This document shows, one piece after another, positions 40,601 through 54,000 of a stretch of 64,000 nucleotides of DNA. The stretch covers positions 351,001 through 415,000 of the forward strand of contig NC_087390.1 of the NCBI RefSeq assembly GCF_963675165.1. Reading direction: 5' to 3'. The stretch is from Halichondria panicea (Eukaryota > Porifera > Demospongiae > Suberitida > Halichondriidae). The notes beneath the pieces are model-generated. The model saw only the letters and a program-made list of their open reading frames with translations, had not been told where the DNA came from and searched no databases. A program made the translations under genes and the position numbers. Positions within the stretch are counted from its first letter, which is position 1. The number at the start of each line of letters is the position of its first letter.

Positions 40601-43600
40601 CTTTCAAATGATGTGTTTCAATCCAACATTTCGTCCGAGTCCTAATTTGTCATTTTTTGGCCTCGGACCATGGGCTATAATCCATGGTACGGCTTAATTG
40701 GCAAATACTTTATCTCTCGAATATAAACTTTGATTACACCATTTGAAAAATATTTTTCTAAGCTTTCAGAAAATCCTAAAGTTTTTGACTTGGATCCACA
40801 GAATTCAAGTTATGGCAGCTGAAAGAGATTGATTAAACGGAGGGGGTGTAGTTGAACATCTTTCAACAGCCATAACTTGAGTACAGTTGATCCAATGTCA
40901 ACATTTTTATGATTTTCTGAAAGCTTAGAAAAATACCTTTCAAATGATGTGTTTCAATCCAAAATTTCACCTGGGCCCTAAATTGTCATTTTTCGGCCTT
41001 GGACCATGGGCTATATATAATCCATGGTACTGCCAAATTGGCAAATACTTTTATCTCTCAAATATGAACTTTGATGACACCATTTGAAAGGTATTTTTCT
41101 AAGCTTTCAAAAAATCATTGACTTTGGATCCACAGAATTCAAGTTATGGCAGCTGAAAGAGATTGATTAATAAGAACACTATTAAATAGCTATAAGTGAT
41201 TTAGTTGGTGTGTGTGCATGGCTTTACACGTAGCTTAGAAAAATACCTTTCAAATGATGTGTAGGATAGCAAGTCCGAATCAAAATAGACTTTTGATTTT
41301 AAGATACTATCTTAACGAGCTCATTGTAAGTTTTCTGAACATCATAAAATTAACAGTATTGAACCAACGGCACTAAAGTTATGGCCATTCAAATTAACGA
41401 TTTTGTGTGCATATTATATCTATTCAGACTGGGTCTAAGGTGTTTCATGACATATCATGGAGCTCTCTAAACGGACTGGTGGCCTCTGCCAACTCAGACA
41501 AGCTAGTCAGGATATGGGACCTCAGGGAGAAAGGTATGTACTGCATGCATGGTGGGGTTGTTGGTGTGATCACATGATGTGTTTGAGTGTACTGGCGATC
41601 GCTATTGATTGTTTACCTCACCATAATGTAATTCGCTACAACCTTGCTACTAAGTTGTTACATAACCGTTACTAAATGATTATGTCATAATAAAAAATTA
41701 ATAAATGGATTATTCACATACACTGTAGGGACGTCGATGATCCAGTCCACCCTCTCCTCTCATCAGGGCTGGGTGGTGTGCGTTAATTGGAGTCCAATAG
41801 ACGAGCACCAACTGCTCTCCGGGTCGTATGACTCCACCCTCAAACTATGGGATATACGAAGCTCCAAATTACCTCTGTACACTATCTCAGCTCATGAAGG
41901 CAAAGTGCTGTGCTCTGATTGGAGTCTGCCTCAGGTATTCTATATACCGGAGGGGGTTGATGTACCGTATAGCGCGAAATTTTCGTGTAGGATTGCTACC
42001 CATAAAATCCACGAAATACAACAACAAAGGAGCGTGCTATCAACTTGTCAATATTGATCGATGTTGATATTGGATTGTGTGGTAGATTGGAGAGTGTCAT
42101 GAATGTGATTATCTTGTTATTGGTTACCGTAAGCGTTCTAATTATAGAACCAGCCTCGGTTAGGACGCCCATGTACTACCAATCAATTTTTTGTACATTG
42201 TTTCTAGAAAAATAATTATTTTTTACTGGTTCTATAATTAGAACGATTGCGGTAGTGTGTGTGTGTGCACGACCATTGACCCACGCCCATCTTCTAAGCA
42301 GAGTCTTCATTGGAAGACCTGTATGTATATAATATGTACGTGTACAATATGCATTATTGTAGTTATAGCTACTTTATTGCATGTATAAACGGGTACGAAT
42401 TTTAGCAATTTGTTATTAACCCTTTCCCGGCTTTAATTAAAACAAAATAATACAGAATAAATACATGTTTTTCTTTAAAAATCCATATCTTATGAACCAT
42501 ACATTGAAATCACTCGTAACTATTTCCTACAGGTAGCCCAGACCCCGGGGGTACCATGACATCATCATCGTTACCTAGCAACTGACCACCCCCAACTAAT
42601 TAGCGATTGTTTACAAACATTCACAATTATGTACACAAACAATATTATACGAAGGCACAAAGTGACTATAGATACTAAGTAAGTGTTCTCAATGTTCTCA
42701 TGGTGACATAGTTCGATCAGGATCTGCTGAAACTTCTCTGCGAGGTCGTATCAGCAGACGCCCTTTTCCCGGGAAACGTTCTTCACCTACACACACGTTT
42801 ACAAGTTCAATGGTGGCTCATGATATCCACTGCTGTACTAACTAGCCTAAGCAAACCTATACTGAAGCTATCCTGAAGCTATCAGAATACAGTATGTACA
42901 AATGCTACTCTAGACTTACTAGATCCAGAAACTTCCTTCAGGCTCCTCAGGCTCTTTATTTTTTAGCTTGAGGTAGCTTCCTATCTAGCTATGATCCCAG
43001 TCACTGTCCTCTCACTCTACAAGGCCATAAGCATCGATATTCTCACTGTCTAGCAGCTCTAGAACCCCACTGAGGTTGTACTACGAAGATCTTGAAGTCA
43101 TCATCAAACGGTCACTTTTCTTTCGACAGTACTGCACAAAGCGTACCTCCAAGCAAGATGTTGAAAATACCATGTGAAAGAGCAGCTCAATGCGCATGTG
43201 CTGGTACCTACAGCGTGTGCATAGCTCCAACACAGCCCGCACAGCAAATTTTTGAAAAATCTCGGTCCGCTGGACGACATATGTCGTCCAAAGCCGGGAA
43301 AGGGTTAATGTTAAATTAAGTACGCTCTAATAGCATTTAAAAAAATTATGAATCTCATCCAAAAAATTTTTTTTCTTTTTTTCATGTACTTTTGTATGAT
43401 GTACTTTTGAGAGTATGTTAAGCAAGCTAGCCCTTTTTTTATCTATATCTGACTCCAAACTTTCCATACTTGTACATCTTTTGACAAATATTTTGTACTG
43501 CTACAAATCCACCAAAATTAGTACCCTAAAAACAGTCAAAATTACTACCTGTCTATACTGTATAGCGGGTAAGTTTCGTGGGGTAAAAAATTCGTTCAAC

Positions 43601-43973
43601 TCGAGAACGGTGGTTTTCGTGAGTAAAAATTTCGTTTAGTCTCGTGGCTGCACGGCATTCCTACGTTCCGATAAGCCACGCCTACGTTAAAACTTCGTGG
43701 AGGTCAGCCTGCCCACGAAAATAACGAATATTTTACCCCACGAAAATTACCCGCTATACGGTAATAGTAACATTATGGTATACTATAATTATACCTTAAT
43801 TAATTTAATCTGCTCCGTAATTCTTATCATTATAATGTTGGCTTAGAAAGTATAAGGTATTATTCCACAGCTTTTTGCTGCCGCTATGTAACTGACCAAT
43901 TGTATCGTTTGCCTCTCTACAGATGTTCGTGAGTGGCGGTGATGATAACAAACTGAGAACGTACAGCGTGTGA
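37619..43973 (+). CDS. WDR12: WDR12 homologue, copy 2, complete, 11 exons, 429 aa
   Basis: Exons: 37619-37674, 37822-37907, 38066-38288, 38612-38661, 38729-38797, 39022-39182, 39364-39409, 39759-39994, 41428-41533, 41729-41934, 43923-43973. All lengths equal copy 1 and the frame is intact. The few differences are mostly conservative or silent: Thr to Ile at the start of exon 3, Arg to Cys in exon 6, Lys to Glu and Glu to Gly in exon 8. The NLE domain and seven blades are retained. Intron 10 carries a piggyBac-like insertion. Both copies look functional, so WDR12 dosage may be doubled. Confidence 0.94.
39463..41385. repeat. Duplicated intronic MITEs and 340-bp array (WDR12 copy 2)
   Basis: 39463-39671 and about 40011-40190 repeat the copy 1 MITEs at 15419 and 15968. 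About 40209-41155 repeats the array at 16165-17110, with scattered substitutions only. Confidence 0.7.
42125..42254. repeat. 130-bp MITE (copy 2 of 18116-18245)
   Basis: Same TACCGTAAGCGTTCTAATTA end and inverted partner. Confidence 0.7.
42420..43304. mobile_element. piggyBac-like nonautonomous element, 885 bp, TTAA target
   Basis: The ends are CCCTTTCCCGGCTTT and AAAGCCGGGAAAGGG, flanked by TTAA at 42416-42419 and 43305-43308. TTAA duplication plus CCC..GGG ends are the hallmark of piggyBac. No transposase ORF. WDR12 copy 1 has the empty site (GTTATTAACGCTAAATTAAG near 18408), so the insertion distinguishes the two copies. Confidence 0.85.
43556..43763. repeat. MITE, TACCGTATAGCGGG family (copy 2 of 18661-18868)
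   Basis: Same inverted ends and internal block, just upstream of the WDR12 copy 2 last exon. Confidence 0.7.
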
Positions 43974-44239
43974 ACTCTATTAATAGTGACACAACTAACT
44001 CTATTAATAGTGACACAACTATTATTATGTATATGCAAATTTATTATGTTAGATGTGTTATTATGTGTTTTTTGAAAGCCGTCTCAACTTTATCTAATGG
44101 CTGCCCTACATATAATTATTTATAGCTGCTATATAGCATTAGTAATGTTTGCCATAAATACTGCAATCTGATTGGCTAAAAGAAGTGTTCTATCCAACTT
44201 AGAAAATCATGTACTTACTTAGAAAATCACAAAAGATTA

Positions 44240-44768
44240 TCTTTACAGATGTTCGTGAGTGGCGGTGATGATAATAAACTGATAGGACCACGACTAAATT
44301 TTGGATTGAAGCACACCATTTGTTTTTCTAAGCTTTCAGAAAATCATAAATATTTTTGACTTTGGATCTACAGAATTCAAGTTATGGCAGCTGAAAGATA
44401 TTGATTGAACATCTTTCAACAGCCATAACTTGAGTACGTACAGTTGATCCAATGTCATAATTTTTTATGATTTTCTGAAAAAAACCTTTCAAATGATGTG
44501 TTTCAATCCAAAATTTCGTCAGGGTCCTAATTTGTTATTTTTCGGCCTCGGATCATGGACTATATTGCCCATGGTATTTTTCCGAACAGACCCAAAAATA
44601 GACTTTTGATTTTAAAGTTATGGCCGTTCAAATTAACGATTTTGTGTCCATATTATCATGTAACTCTGTTAGACTGGGTCCAAGGTGTTTCATGGAGCTC
44701 TCTAAACGGACTGGTGGCCTCTGCCAACTCAGACAAGCTAGTCAGGATATGGGACCTCAGGGAGAAAG
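44240..44768 (+). pseudogene. Decayed WDR12 exon 11 and exon 9 copies, second block
   Basis: Same arrangement as 19321-19849, including the 10-bp deletion in the exon 9 copy (44673-44768). Confidence 0.7.
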
Positions 44769-45304
44769 GTATGTACTGCATGCATGGTGGGTTGTTGATG
44801 TGATCACATGATGTTACTGGCAGGCAGTAACTGGTTTAATTGTTTTTACCACATCGTGATGCATAACTTTAATTTGCTACTACTACAACACTGTAAAACA
44901 CCACAATTTGGTATGACATCATCAATTTTTCTTATTTCCAGGGGGGGAATCCCAGGGCTCCCACCCCTCAGTATATGAAACCTTGGTTATGTAATTATTA
45001 TTCCCCCTACTATAACAAACTACTATAACACTCTTGAGCGAAAGCATAACGTGGCGAGAGGCATTAGCACAGCACAGCTTGCAACACTCGTTCAATTTAT
45101 TTCACATTGCAAATGTCTCTGTTTATACGTCCTTGACATAACCACAAAACTATAAAAAGATATAATGTGAATCACATTAACTACAAGAGTCTCTATAGCT
45201 CAACTATAACTGTGATATAGCTAAACTATTCACAGCATACTATAATATATATAAGATATAGGTCAAGTCCGTAAAGCAGTCCAGAAGTATTCCTTGTAAG
45301 TCTC

Positions 45305-47128
45305 TTAGCACCAACCGACGTGCTTCTTGGAATTCTCGCAAAGGTTGCCCAGATCAGTGCTATCCATAATGCAGGCACCTTGAGAAGAAGTGCAGCTAAC
45401 GCAGTTGGCATTTTTAGCAGTGCAGGTTCCCCTGCCATACAGTTCGGCGCACTTACAACTTTCGTATTCGTCAGGAGCGTTAAAGACATGTCCAGTTTCA
45501 TGAGCGAAAACCTTGTCAATCTGATCGGAACCCCAACCGCCATTGCTGTACTGCATGTATATAGGTCCGCCACCAAAATAGGCATACGCATAACGACCTT
45601 GACTGTACTTAGAGAAGAAACCAAGGAAAGCACCATCAGCACCAGCAGTGTCTTTGATAGATTGTGCTAAATTGTCTTTTCCAGTTTTACCTTTTGCATA
45701 ACCAAAAGCTTGGAGTGAAGCATCAGCAAACACGTCGTGGCAAGCTTCATAGCTAGGGCAAGAGGTTGGGTTGGAAGCAGTGATTGTTGCCTTCCCAGAA
45801 TAAAACACAAACGACAAATTAACCCTCTTTTTCGCAGCTTGATCTGACCAGAATTTAAGCCCTGTTTGGCATTCACTTACAACTTTTTGATACTCAGTTT
45901 GGCTCATTGCTAAGCTACCAGGACCGGAAGCAACAACAATACCAACGGCAATCTTCCCAGTCATGGTTAGACGGTATGGTGAATCTCCCCGAAAATCTTC
46001 GTTGGAATCTTCTCTTTTAAGGGCCATTGGAGCTGTTTTTTCTGTCCACTTTTGAATCGTTGGTTGTGGTTTCAGCTCATCTTCTCGTGCCATCCAGTAG
46101 GCATTAACATGGGTCAAAGTTGACGCTGATGCTGAGCTCGAAATATGGGCTGAGGAATGACTGAAGCTATTCTGCTTGGCTACACGAGAGTGGACTTTTG
46201 CAACCAAGAGGTTGTGACCAAGTTGGAGTAGAACGCGACCGCCAGCAGCTTCCACTTCAGCAGTTGCCTCGTCAATGTTCTCAGTGTGAAGCAACATCTC
46301 CTCCATGGCAGGACTCCTGTATAGAGTAGATACATGGATAATCATTTTGATGAACAATCAATTGTGAAATCTGGCCAGAAATTTACCCTTGTGAGTCTTG
46401 TTTGTGGGATGGCTTTGGTGAAATATCTCCCTCGATCACTGCTTCATTCATCATAGACTCGAGTTTTTGAATGTCTCCGAGTGGTTCAGGATGAGGCTCA
46501 TCATCATCTTTCATATCTTGCAATATCTCATCAACTTCACTGATGAAATAAAGCAAGGAGGCATTATTCATATACTTATGGTATCAATACGTAACGTATA
46601 GGTGGATCAGTCTTAATCTTAATGTAGCAAGGAGATGTAATATACAAGAAAGATAATTAACATGCATGAGTTATATAAGTGCTCAACAATGCATGAAATA
46701 ATAAGACAAAAGTCCTGACTCAGGGGGTTGAAGGCAAATTCGAGGCCAAACGCTGTTTGCATAGCATGTTTTGCTACGGTTTAAATCGTGACCAACCTTC
46801 TCTGTTTATATAGAGTGTGCTAAACTTTCATTTATATCTGACTCCAAATTTTCCATTCAAGTCATGCTCATGCACCTTTTATAAAATTTAATATTGTGCT
46901 AATATATTCGCATTGCTGCCCTAAAATCAGAGAAAAATCTGAAATTACTACCCGCCTTTAATTGTAACCTTATAATCTCAGGTCATAACTTAGTCTCGCA
47001 GTGAACTGATTGACTGCGAGACTAGTCATAACTCACTTGAGCACAGCTTTCAGTTTAGCCTCTTTGTCAATCAGACCAGCTAGTGATGTGGACACCACAC
47101 AGCAAACCACAAGCAGTAGCAATTTCAT
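45305..47128 (-). CDS. Secreted metzincin-like zinc metalloprotease, copy 2, 3 exons, 418 aa
   Basis: Exons 47037-47128, 46387-46539 and 45305-46316 (1257 nt), same phases as copy 1. Signal peptide and acidic N-terminal region are nearly unchanged. The active site reads HETGHVFNAPDEY at 354-366 and the presumed Met-turn CIMD is kept. From about residue 220 onward there are some thirty amino-acid differences from copy 1, including YEKVVSECHAG to YQKVVSECQTG and YRQSHFAYAYF to YSQGRYAYAYF. Zinc ligands, Cys pattern and length are all retained. This looks like functional divergence or conversion from a third relative, not decay. Confidence 0.82.
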
Positions 47129-47207
47129 TTCGTTCTTGGCTTTTCTTATATCTTTTGTTGTGAAGATTTCTGAAATCTCTGAGTGAAGAAAGCTCCAAAG
47201 AGCATGC

Positions 47208-47215
47208 TTTTATAG
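47208..47215 (-). promoter_or_regulatory. TATA box of protease copy 2
   Basis: CTATAAAAG on the - strand about 80 bp upstream of the ATG at 47128, as in copy 1. Confidence 0.5.
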
Positions 47216-47367
47216 TTGATATTAGACTAAGCTGGAGGAGAGACTGTCTGAGTACTTAATTAGTGTATGCATAGCTAGGTCTGCGGAATTCCTACCTGAA
47301 CAACGAGTATTTCAAGCTGCGCTGTGCTAAGGTTGTGTACATGAATCTGTTTTGGTAGCTTAAGCGC

Positions 47368-47721
47368 ATGCGCATTAAAATAAGGGGCGAGTCTGCAAGA
47401 GGTCAAGTTAATGGCTACTATGAAAGTCAAATCCAAGAAATAGAGCACTCGTCCTTCACACCACTCGTGATGTCATCAACAGGAGGCCTTGGCCCCGCTT
47501 CAACAGCCACTTACAAGCGTCTTGCCACCCTTCTGGCCGCAAAATGGGACCAACCCTATACCTCCACAATGAATTGGCTGAGATGCCGCCTCTCGTTTTC
47601 GCTCCTAAGATCTTCAATCCAAGCCATCAGAGGAGCTCGTTCAACTGCAGGCAAGGCCTCAAAAGCAACTTCCCTCCCAATCGATTTAGTGATCAGTGAG
47701 TCACTGATAACAGACCACTGA
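47368..47721 (+). pseudogene. Retroelement-type C-terminal fragment, second copy
   Basis: Same 117-codon frame as 22451-22804 with one visible residue change (GVSARG to GESARG). Confidence 0.5.
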
Positions 47722-47910
47722 TCCTTGAACATTGAACTAACTAGCATAATTATTGCACTGTACATTGAACTAACCTGTGAGTGTGTGTATTATGATGTAG
47801 ATTCATTATGCATTCATGCATAGTTGGTCATGCATGACTATTGCGTAAAGGATCGGGTCTTCAGTTACTTAAGTCACATAAATTTTTGTAACAATACTAA
47901 TGAAATAATA

Positions 47911-48114
47911 TACCGTATATAGCGGGTAATTTTCGTGGGGGTAAAAAATTTGTTTATCTGGAAAACGGTGGTTTTCGTGAGGAAAAATTTCTCGTTGCCT
48001 GCACTGCATTTATACGTTCTGGTAAGCCACGCCTACATTAAAATTTCGTGGAGGTCAGCTTGCCCACAAAAGTAACGAATTTTTTACCCCACGAAAATTA
48101 CCCGCTATACGGTA
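47911..48114. repeat. MITE, TACCGTATAGCGGG family (copy 2)
   Basis: Same inverted ends as 22994-23197. Confidence 0.75.
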
Positions 48115-48119
48115 ATTAC

Positions 48120-49730
48120 TGTTACTCCAACCTTTGCTTACATAACAAATTGCACTAACCTATTTCATTGCATTTTGTCCGACTGTGACCATACAAATAT
48201 TATGTTCCTTACTTCTCAAATGTCACATTGTCACTATAGCAACGCACATATTTTCTAATTGTACTGTAGTAAAGATAATGAAGGTCAATGGAGGATAGAG
48301 ACACCTGAGCAAATTGTTTCTATTGCACTCATACCAGAGATAATGAAGTCACTGATTGATTGCAGCCCATCATGCCATTCATGCATATCTAGTCGGTCAT
48401 GCATGACTATTGCGTAAAGGAGATCGGGTCTTAAGTTACTTGTATTTTAAGAATTGCTCAGTAGAATGTCAAATGCCATGGACTAGGTCCTGATAAGTTA
48501 TTCCGAGGCTTTTTCTTCCTATATTCTTTAATTCTTGAAAAGGTGCCTATTAGGATTTTTACGAGAATAATAGGTGCATTTTTCAAGAATTATAAGAATA
48601 GAATAATGAGTGGAAAAAGAATTATCAGGGCCTCCAATTAAATTTTTAATACTTGTATGGTCACAGTCAGACAAAATGCAGTGAATGAGGCATTATACTG
48701 CACGCATAGGTTTGTAGGTACAGTGTATAGTCTCATGAATCAGCCGCACTTGGAAACTTTCCAAGTGCGGCTGATTCATGAGACTAGGTTATAGTAGGTA
48801 CAGTGGAACCTCTGTTAACAACCACCTCCGAATAAAGGCCAGTTGCTATATAACGGCCAGGAACCTAGGTCCCAAATGAACAGTTTGTGTACAAAACAAC
48901 CTCTCAACAAAGGCCACCTCTGTATAAAGGCCAATTAAAACATTGTTCCCCAAAGGTGTCCGTTATAGAGCTAGGGCTTCCACTGTCAGTATTAAGTTTC
49001 AAATGTCACATTGTCATTAGCAAGGCATCACTAACAGACACATATTTTTCTAATTGTACTGTGGTAAAGATTTAATTGGAGGATAGAGATACTTGAGCAA
49101 ATTGTTGCTATTGCATCACTGATTGATCGCAGCCCACCTGCCCATTCATGCATGCACATTGTCATTAGCAACGCACATATTTTATAATTTTACTGTAGTA
49201 AAGTTAATTGAAGGTCAATGGAGGATAGTGGGAATGTTTCTATTGCACTAAGCGGCTCATACCAGAGATAATGGAGTCACTGACTGATTGCAGCCCACCA
49301 TGCCATTCATGCACATCTAGCTAGTCATGCATGACTATTGTGTAAAAGGAGATCGGGTCTTAAGTTACTTGCATTTTAAGAATTGCTCAGTAGAATGTCA
49401 AATGCCATGGACTAGGTCCTGATAAGTTATTCCGAGGCTTTTTCTTCCCTATTCTTTAATTCTTGAAAAGGTGCCTATTATTCTCATGATTATTTGCAAA
49501 AAATCGACATAATTATAGACATTCTTAAGACGTGGACATAAACAATAAACACAGCATACAACTGACACGAGACATCTGTGTTATCTTGCTGACTTGGGAT
49601 ATTCGCCATTTTGGCCATGAGGACATCCTTATGCAAAACTTAATGACATGATCTTTACCAAAAATTGACATCGAGGCCTTAGATATCTATTATGCTAAAT
49701 TATTATTCTTCGCATAATTAATTATCAGGG
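48120..49730. repeat. Shorter version of the 930-bp tandem array (two units)
   Basis: Unit markers near 48420 and 49341. One palindrome at about 48728-48786 and one full pogo-like MITE. The hAT-like, 586-bp and family X insertions of the first block are absent. Confidence 0.7.
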
Positions 49731-51062
49731 CCTAATAAAGGCCAGGTCCAAAAATGAACAGTTTGTGTACAAAACAACCCTTCAACAAAGGCCACCTCTG
49801 TATAAAGGCCAATTAAAACATTGTTCCCCAAAGGTGTCCGTTATAGAGCTAGGGCTTCCACTGTCAGTATTAAGTTACTTGTATTTTAATGACAAATTAC
49901 TGACTGTGACCAATACAAGGTATTAAGCCAATAAACAGCTTAATTTTTTCTTTTTCTTAAAAATAATATTGTTGAAAGAAGTTTCCATGGAACGGAATTT
50001 TTTGCAACTGTATCTCCACAGAACGCATCCATACAAAGAGAGGCAGTGTGAGACTATTAACTTCGTTTTCACTATCATCATATCACACCCCGTTTATAAC
50101 CCACACGCTATAATTATTACTCTTTTGTTTGTATTATGTATTATACGTAGTTCATAGACTAGGTTACAGATCTAGATTAATATTAGCTCTATATAGTTTC
50201 TGTGTACCTTTGCCCTATTATTGAAGCCTATTATTTGCCCTACCTTTGCCCTATTATTAAACTTGTTTTAGTGAGTTTATAAAAAAAAACTACCACTGTA
50301 GCCGGGGCTGTTGACTATCACAATGAAAGACTACAGGCCGAGGGCTGTGATCTAATGAAAGACTACAGGAGGGCTGTGATCTAATGAAAGACTACAGGAG
50401 GCTGTGATCTAATGAAAGACTACAGGAGGGGTGATCTAATGAAAGACTACAGAAGGGCTGTGATCTAATGAAAGACTACAGGAGGGCTGTGATCTAATGA
50501 AAGACTACAGGAGGGCTGTGATCTAATGAAAGACTACAGGAGACCTGTTGACTATCACAATGAAAGACTACAGGAAAGTGAGATACGGCCACCCACCTAC
50601 AGCTCCGGAGCCCCGGTTTATAACCCACACGCGCGCCACATGGGTGAACTGCAACAAGTCAAAAACGTAGGAGGAAGGGGATCTTTTAGCCTCGATCTCA
50701 GGCCGCACTAACAACAATTATAATAGATGCATGCATGTAAAACAAGTCAGTGAGTTTATAATTATATAGATAAGCTATAACTTTAATGTAAAATTCATTA
50801 TATATAGCTTATTATATAATATTCCCTCTACTATATTTAATAATACTTTTGGAGCGAAAGCATAACATGGCGAGAGGCATTAGCAGCACAACGCAGCTTG
50901 CGACACTAGCTCGTTATTCATAGCTGCTATAATTATAGGTATATATAGGCAGGAGTTTATCCATTGTTCAGGCAAGTATAGTGGATTAATCAAACACAGG
51001 TATGACACAGTACAAACAATCGTGTATAAATATAGACACACATACACACATTATAGTGCCAG
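49731..51062. other. Spacer with 29-bp minisatellite, upstream of LRRK 3' end
   Basis: Repeats the first block (28440-29680). The minisatellite at about 50322-50575 has about eight units. No gene recognised. Confidence 0.5.
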
Positions 51063-54000
51063 CTAGCTTCTCCATTGCAATAAAACTATGTCTTCCCCTA
51101 GTTTGTCCATAGACGTTGGTCTCCTCCCAATAGAGTGCTGAGTATCATTGAATATCTTGATTCGTTCTTGCTTGCTTTGTTCGCTAACTTGATACTTTCT
51201 TCGTCCATTTCCGATACTCATAAGCATCACAGCGTCAGGTTCATCATTATGGATACAGTGCTGATTCTCCAGGTACGCAAAAGCAGACATCCCGCGCTGA
51301 AACTTGTGGCCTTTAGAGACTCCATTCTGATGTTCCGATTCCAAATTATTGAATGGGATTTCGTTGCATATGCATGCTTCCATTTCTTTTGGCATTACTA
51401 ACAGAGTTCGGACTTTTTCTTTGTGCCATGAGAAGACGTTGAGAAGTTCAACACTTTCTGAATCGAACACGCCCACAACACCTCCTGATGTTCCCACGAA
51501 TAACTTCACACCTTTAGCGACCATTGTGACTACCTGGCAAGATGGGTCATCTCCTATGTGTGTGTGTGTGTGTGTGGGGAGGGTGTGTGTGTGTGTAACC
51601 GTATAGGAGGGGGTGCACTATATTGTACAAATGTCTACTATTACACATGGATTCATTAAAATTACCGTATAGCGGGAAATTTTCGTGGGGCAAAATATTC
51701 GTGGTTTTCATGGTTGGAGGTCTGACCACGAATATTTTACCCACGAATGAAGCGACGACATTGCCTACCTTTACCTGCAGTGCAAGCAGCTACCACGAAC
51801 ATATTACCCACGAAATGTCTCAATATTGCTGAACCACGAATATTTTGTCCCCCGAAAATTACCTGCTATACGGTATATACAACTACGCACGTGTGTAACT
51901 GGCACTACACATGCATGCATGCAGGCAGAGCAGGAGCAACTTCATTCATTACGGTACACTTATATACATACATTATGTAAGGACATAGAACACTTACGAT
52001 TTCTGAGGGCATCTGCACAGTTGAGTCTACACCTCTGCTTCCTCGTCAGAGCATCAAATCCAACCAGCAATGATCGATTTCGGTACGACACCCATGTATG
52101 ACTGCACTCCAAGCCCGTAGTACGACTAGTAAAAGATGTGTGGACGATATACGAGCAAAGCTTGAGCCTCAAGTCTCCAGGCGACGCTTCAAGCTCTATC
52201 TGCGTCCATTTTTTATTGACTCTCTCCAACACTAGGACTCGATTATGATCCATTGTTCCCCAGACCTCCACTTTGCCGGGATCTCGATGCGGCACTTTCA
52301 CGAGGTGAAAACACGGCGAAAACTCCGGCAGAGTTATTCTTTCTCGAACTTTAAGACCACCCTGTATAACACGATCGTAAAATACCCAAATTTCTCCGTT
52401 GTGACTGGCAACAAGAACGCAAGATGCTTCTTCAACGTGGATGATATTGAGTATAAAAGATGCAGATTTGCCTCCGTGAACAACCATCTTAGCCGCAAAC
52501 CGAACCTTGAGTGTTGGAGCATGGAAGATCTTGATTGTGCCGTTTGCAGTGCCCAACCACATGAGGTTACGCACAGGACAGATGGCGGTCACTTCCTCGC
52601 TACTGCAATAGCCAGAGAAGGTCTGCAAGTGGGAAATCCTTGATAATATATGATCAAAGTACAAAAAAGCAATAAACTCGTGTAAAAAATGTCTGTATTT
52701 AAATTATACACGCACACAAGCTTTGTTTGTGCATACACAAAATTGTGAAAACCTTTATTTTAAACTTAAACTCACGCAGTGTCCGATGTGCCCATCGTTG
52801 TACGTAAACACCTGGAGCACCCCCTTCCGATCACCCCGCCCACACAGCCAGATCTGGGTGTAAGGTTCAAACTCGCACTGCACAGCCACGTCATTGACCA
52901 CGCCCCCCTCAAGTATCTCGTCCTGATCTTGAGGGGTTTCTCTGGTGGGCAGGAACTGGTAAATATCTTCATCTTCATCTTTGATTTTCTTCCCTTTCGT
53001 TTCAATGCACATTTCATCACCTATGTGTGTACGTACAAACCAAGAGAAAATATTTATTTCGCGAGTATTAATTTCTGCTATTTCTGCGAATTGAGAGTAA
53101 AATCGCAAAAAATGTGTACTCGCAGATAATTGGAAAATGCAATGAATCTCACTGGCGAGTAATTAGAAAAACGTTGTGAATAATACATGAAACTTGAACA
53201 CGATTTAGCAGAATTTAATACCAGCAAATGGCTAAACAGTGAAATCGCTACTTGTGAAAATATGTCACTTTAAGGAAAGGTCACGCTGAGAGCTACAGAA
53301 TACACATCAGAATTGTGAAAATTACAGACTCTCAAAGATAACTACCAAAACTGCTAATATTAAATTTCATCAAATCAAACAAACCTGCGCTTGTGATTAG
53401 AATATTTTGTTGTGGTGATCCTCCATCGTCGGCTTCACCGTACTTCTTAAACACATCATCCAGCTGATCCAGCAACGAGGTCATATCATGCAGACGGGAG
53501 GAGCGTTTATCGGGGTCAATGGGGCACGAAGCACCGCCCACCCCGTGGAACAGTTTACGTTCATTTGTAGGTTGTGGAAATAGAACCTCTTCTTCATTCT
53601 CAGGTAAAATCCGACAAACGCACGCACAAGAGATCGACTTGACACCATTCAGCGAAATCTGTGCTCGCAATCGTTCAAATTCAGGTGCGTCAACCCAGTC
53701 CACGATTTGCTTGGTTGTAGGTCTATTCTCAGGGTCATGGTCCCAGCACAAGGCCATCAGGTCTTGGAATAAAATGAGTGAGCGGGTTTCCTTGGCGCTG
53801 GGAATAGGGCGGTGCTTATTCCGCACTTCCTGGTTACGTTTCACGTGTGGGTGAATGTTGTCAAATGGTGTCTTTTGACTGAGCATCTCATAGAATGTCA
53901 TACCCAGTGCAAACACATCAACCTGTGGAAGGGAGAAACGTAGAAAGCTTGAAGCAACGAAAACAGCCGAATAAACATCAGGCCAGCCTAGGCTAGAGAT

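Noticed and set aside
43092..43319. 75-codon frame inside the piggyBac-like element
   Set aside because: No resemblance to a transposase catalytic domain. It runs through the terminal repeat and is probably noncoding.
45320..45670. Open frame of 116 codons opposite protease exon 3 (and 20401-20643 in copy 1)
   Set aside because: It is the antisense shadow of the protease coding exon. It has no start context, domain or splice structure of its own.
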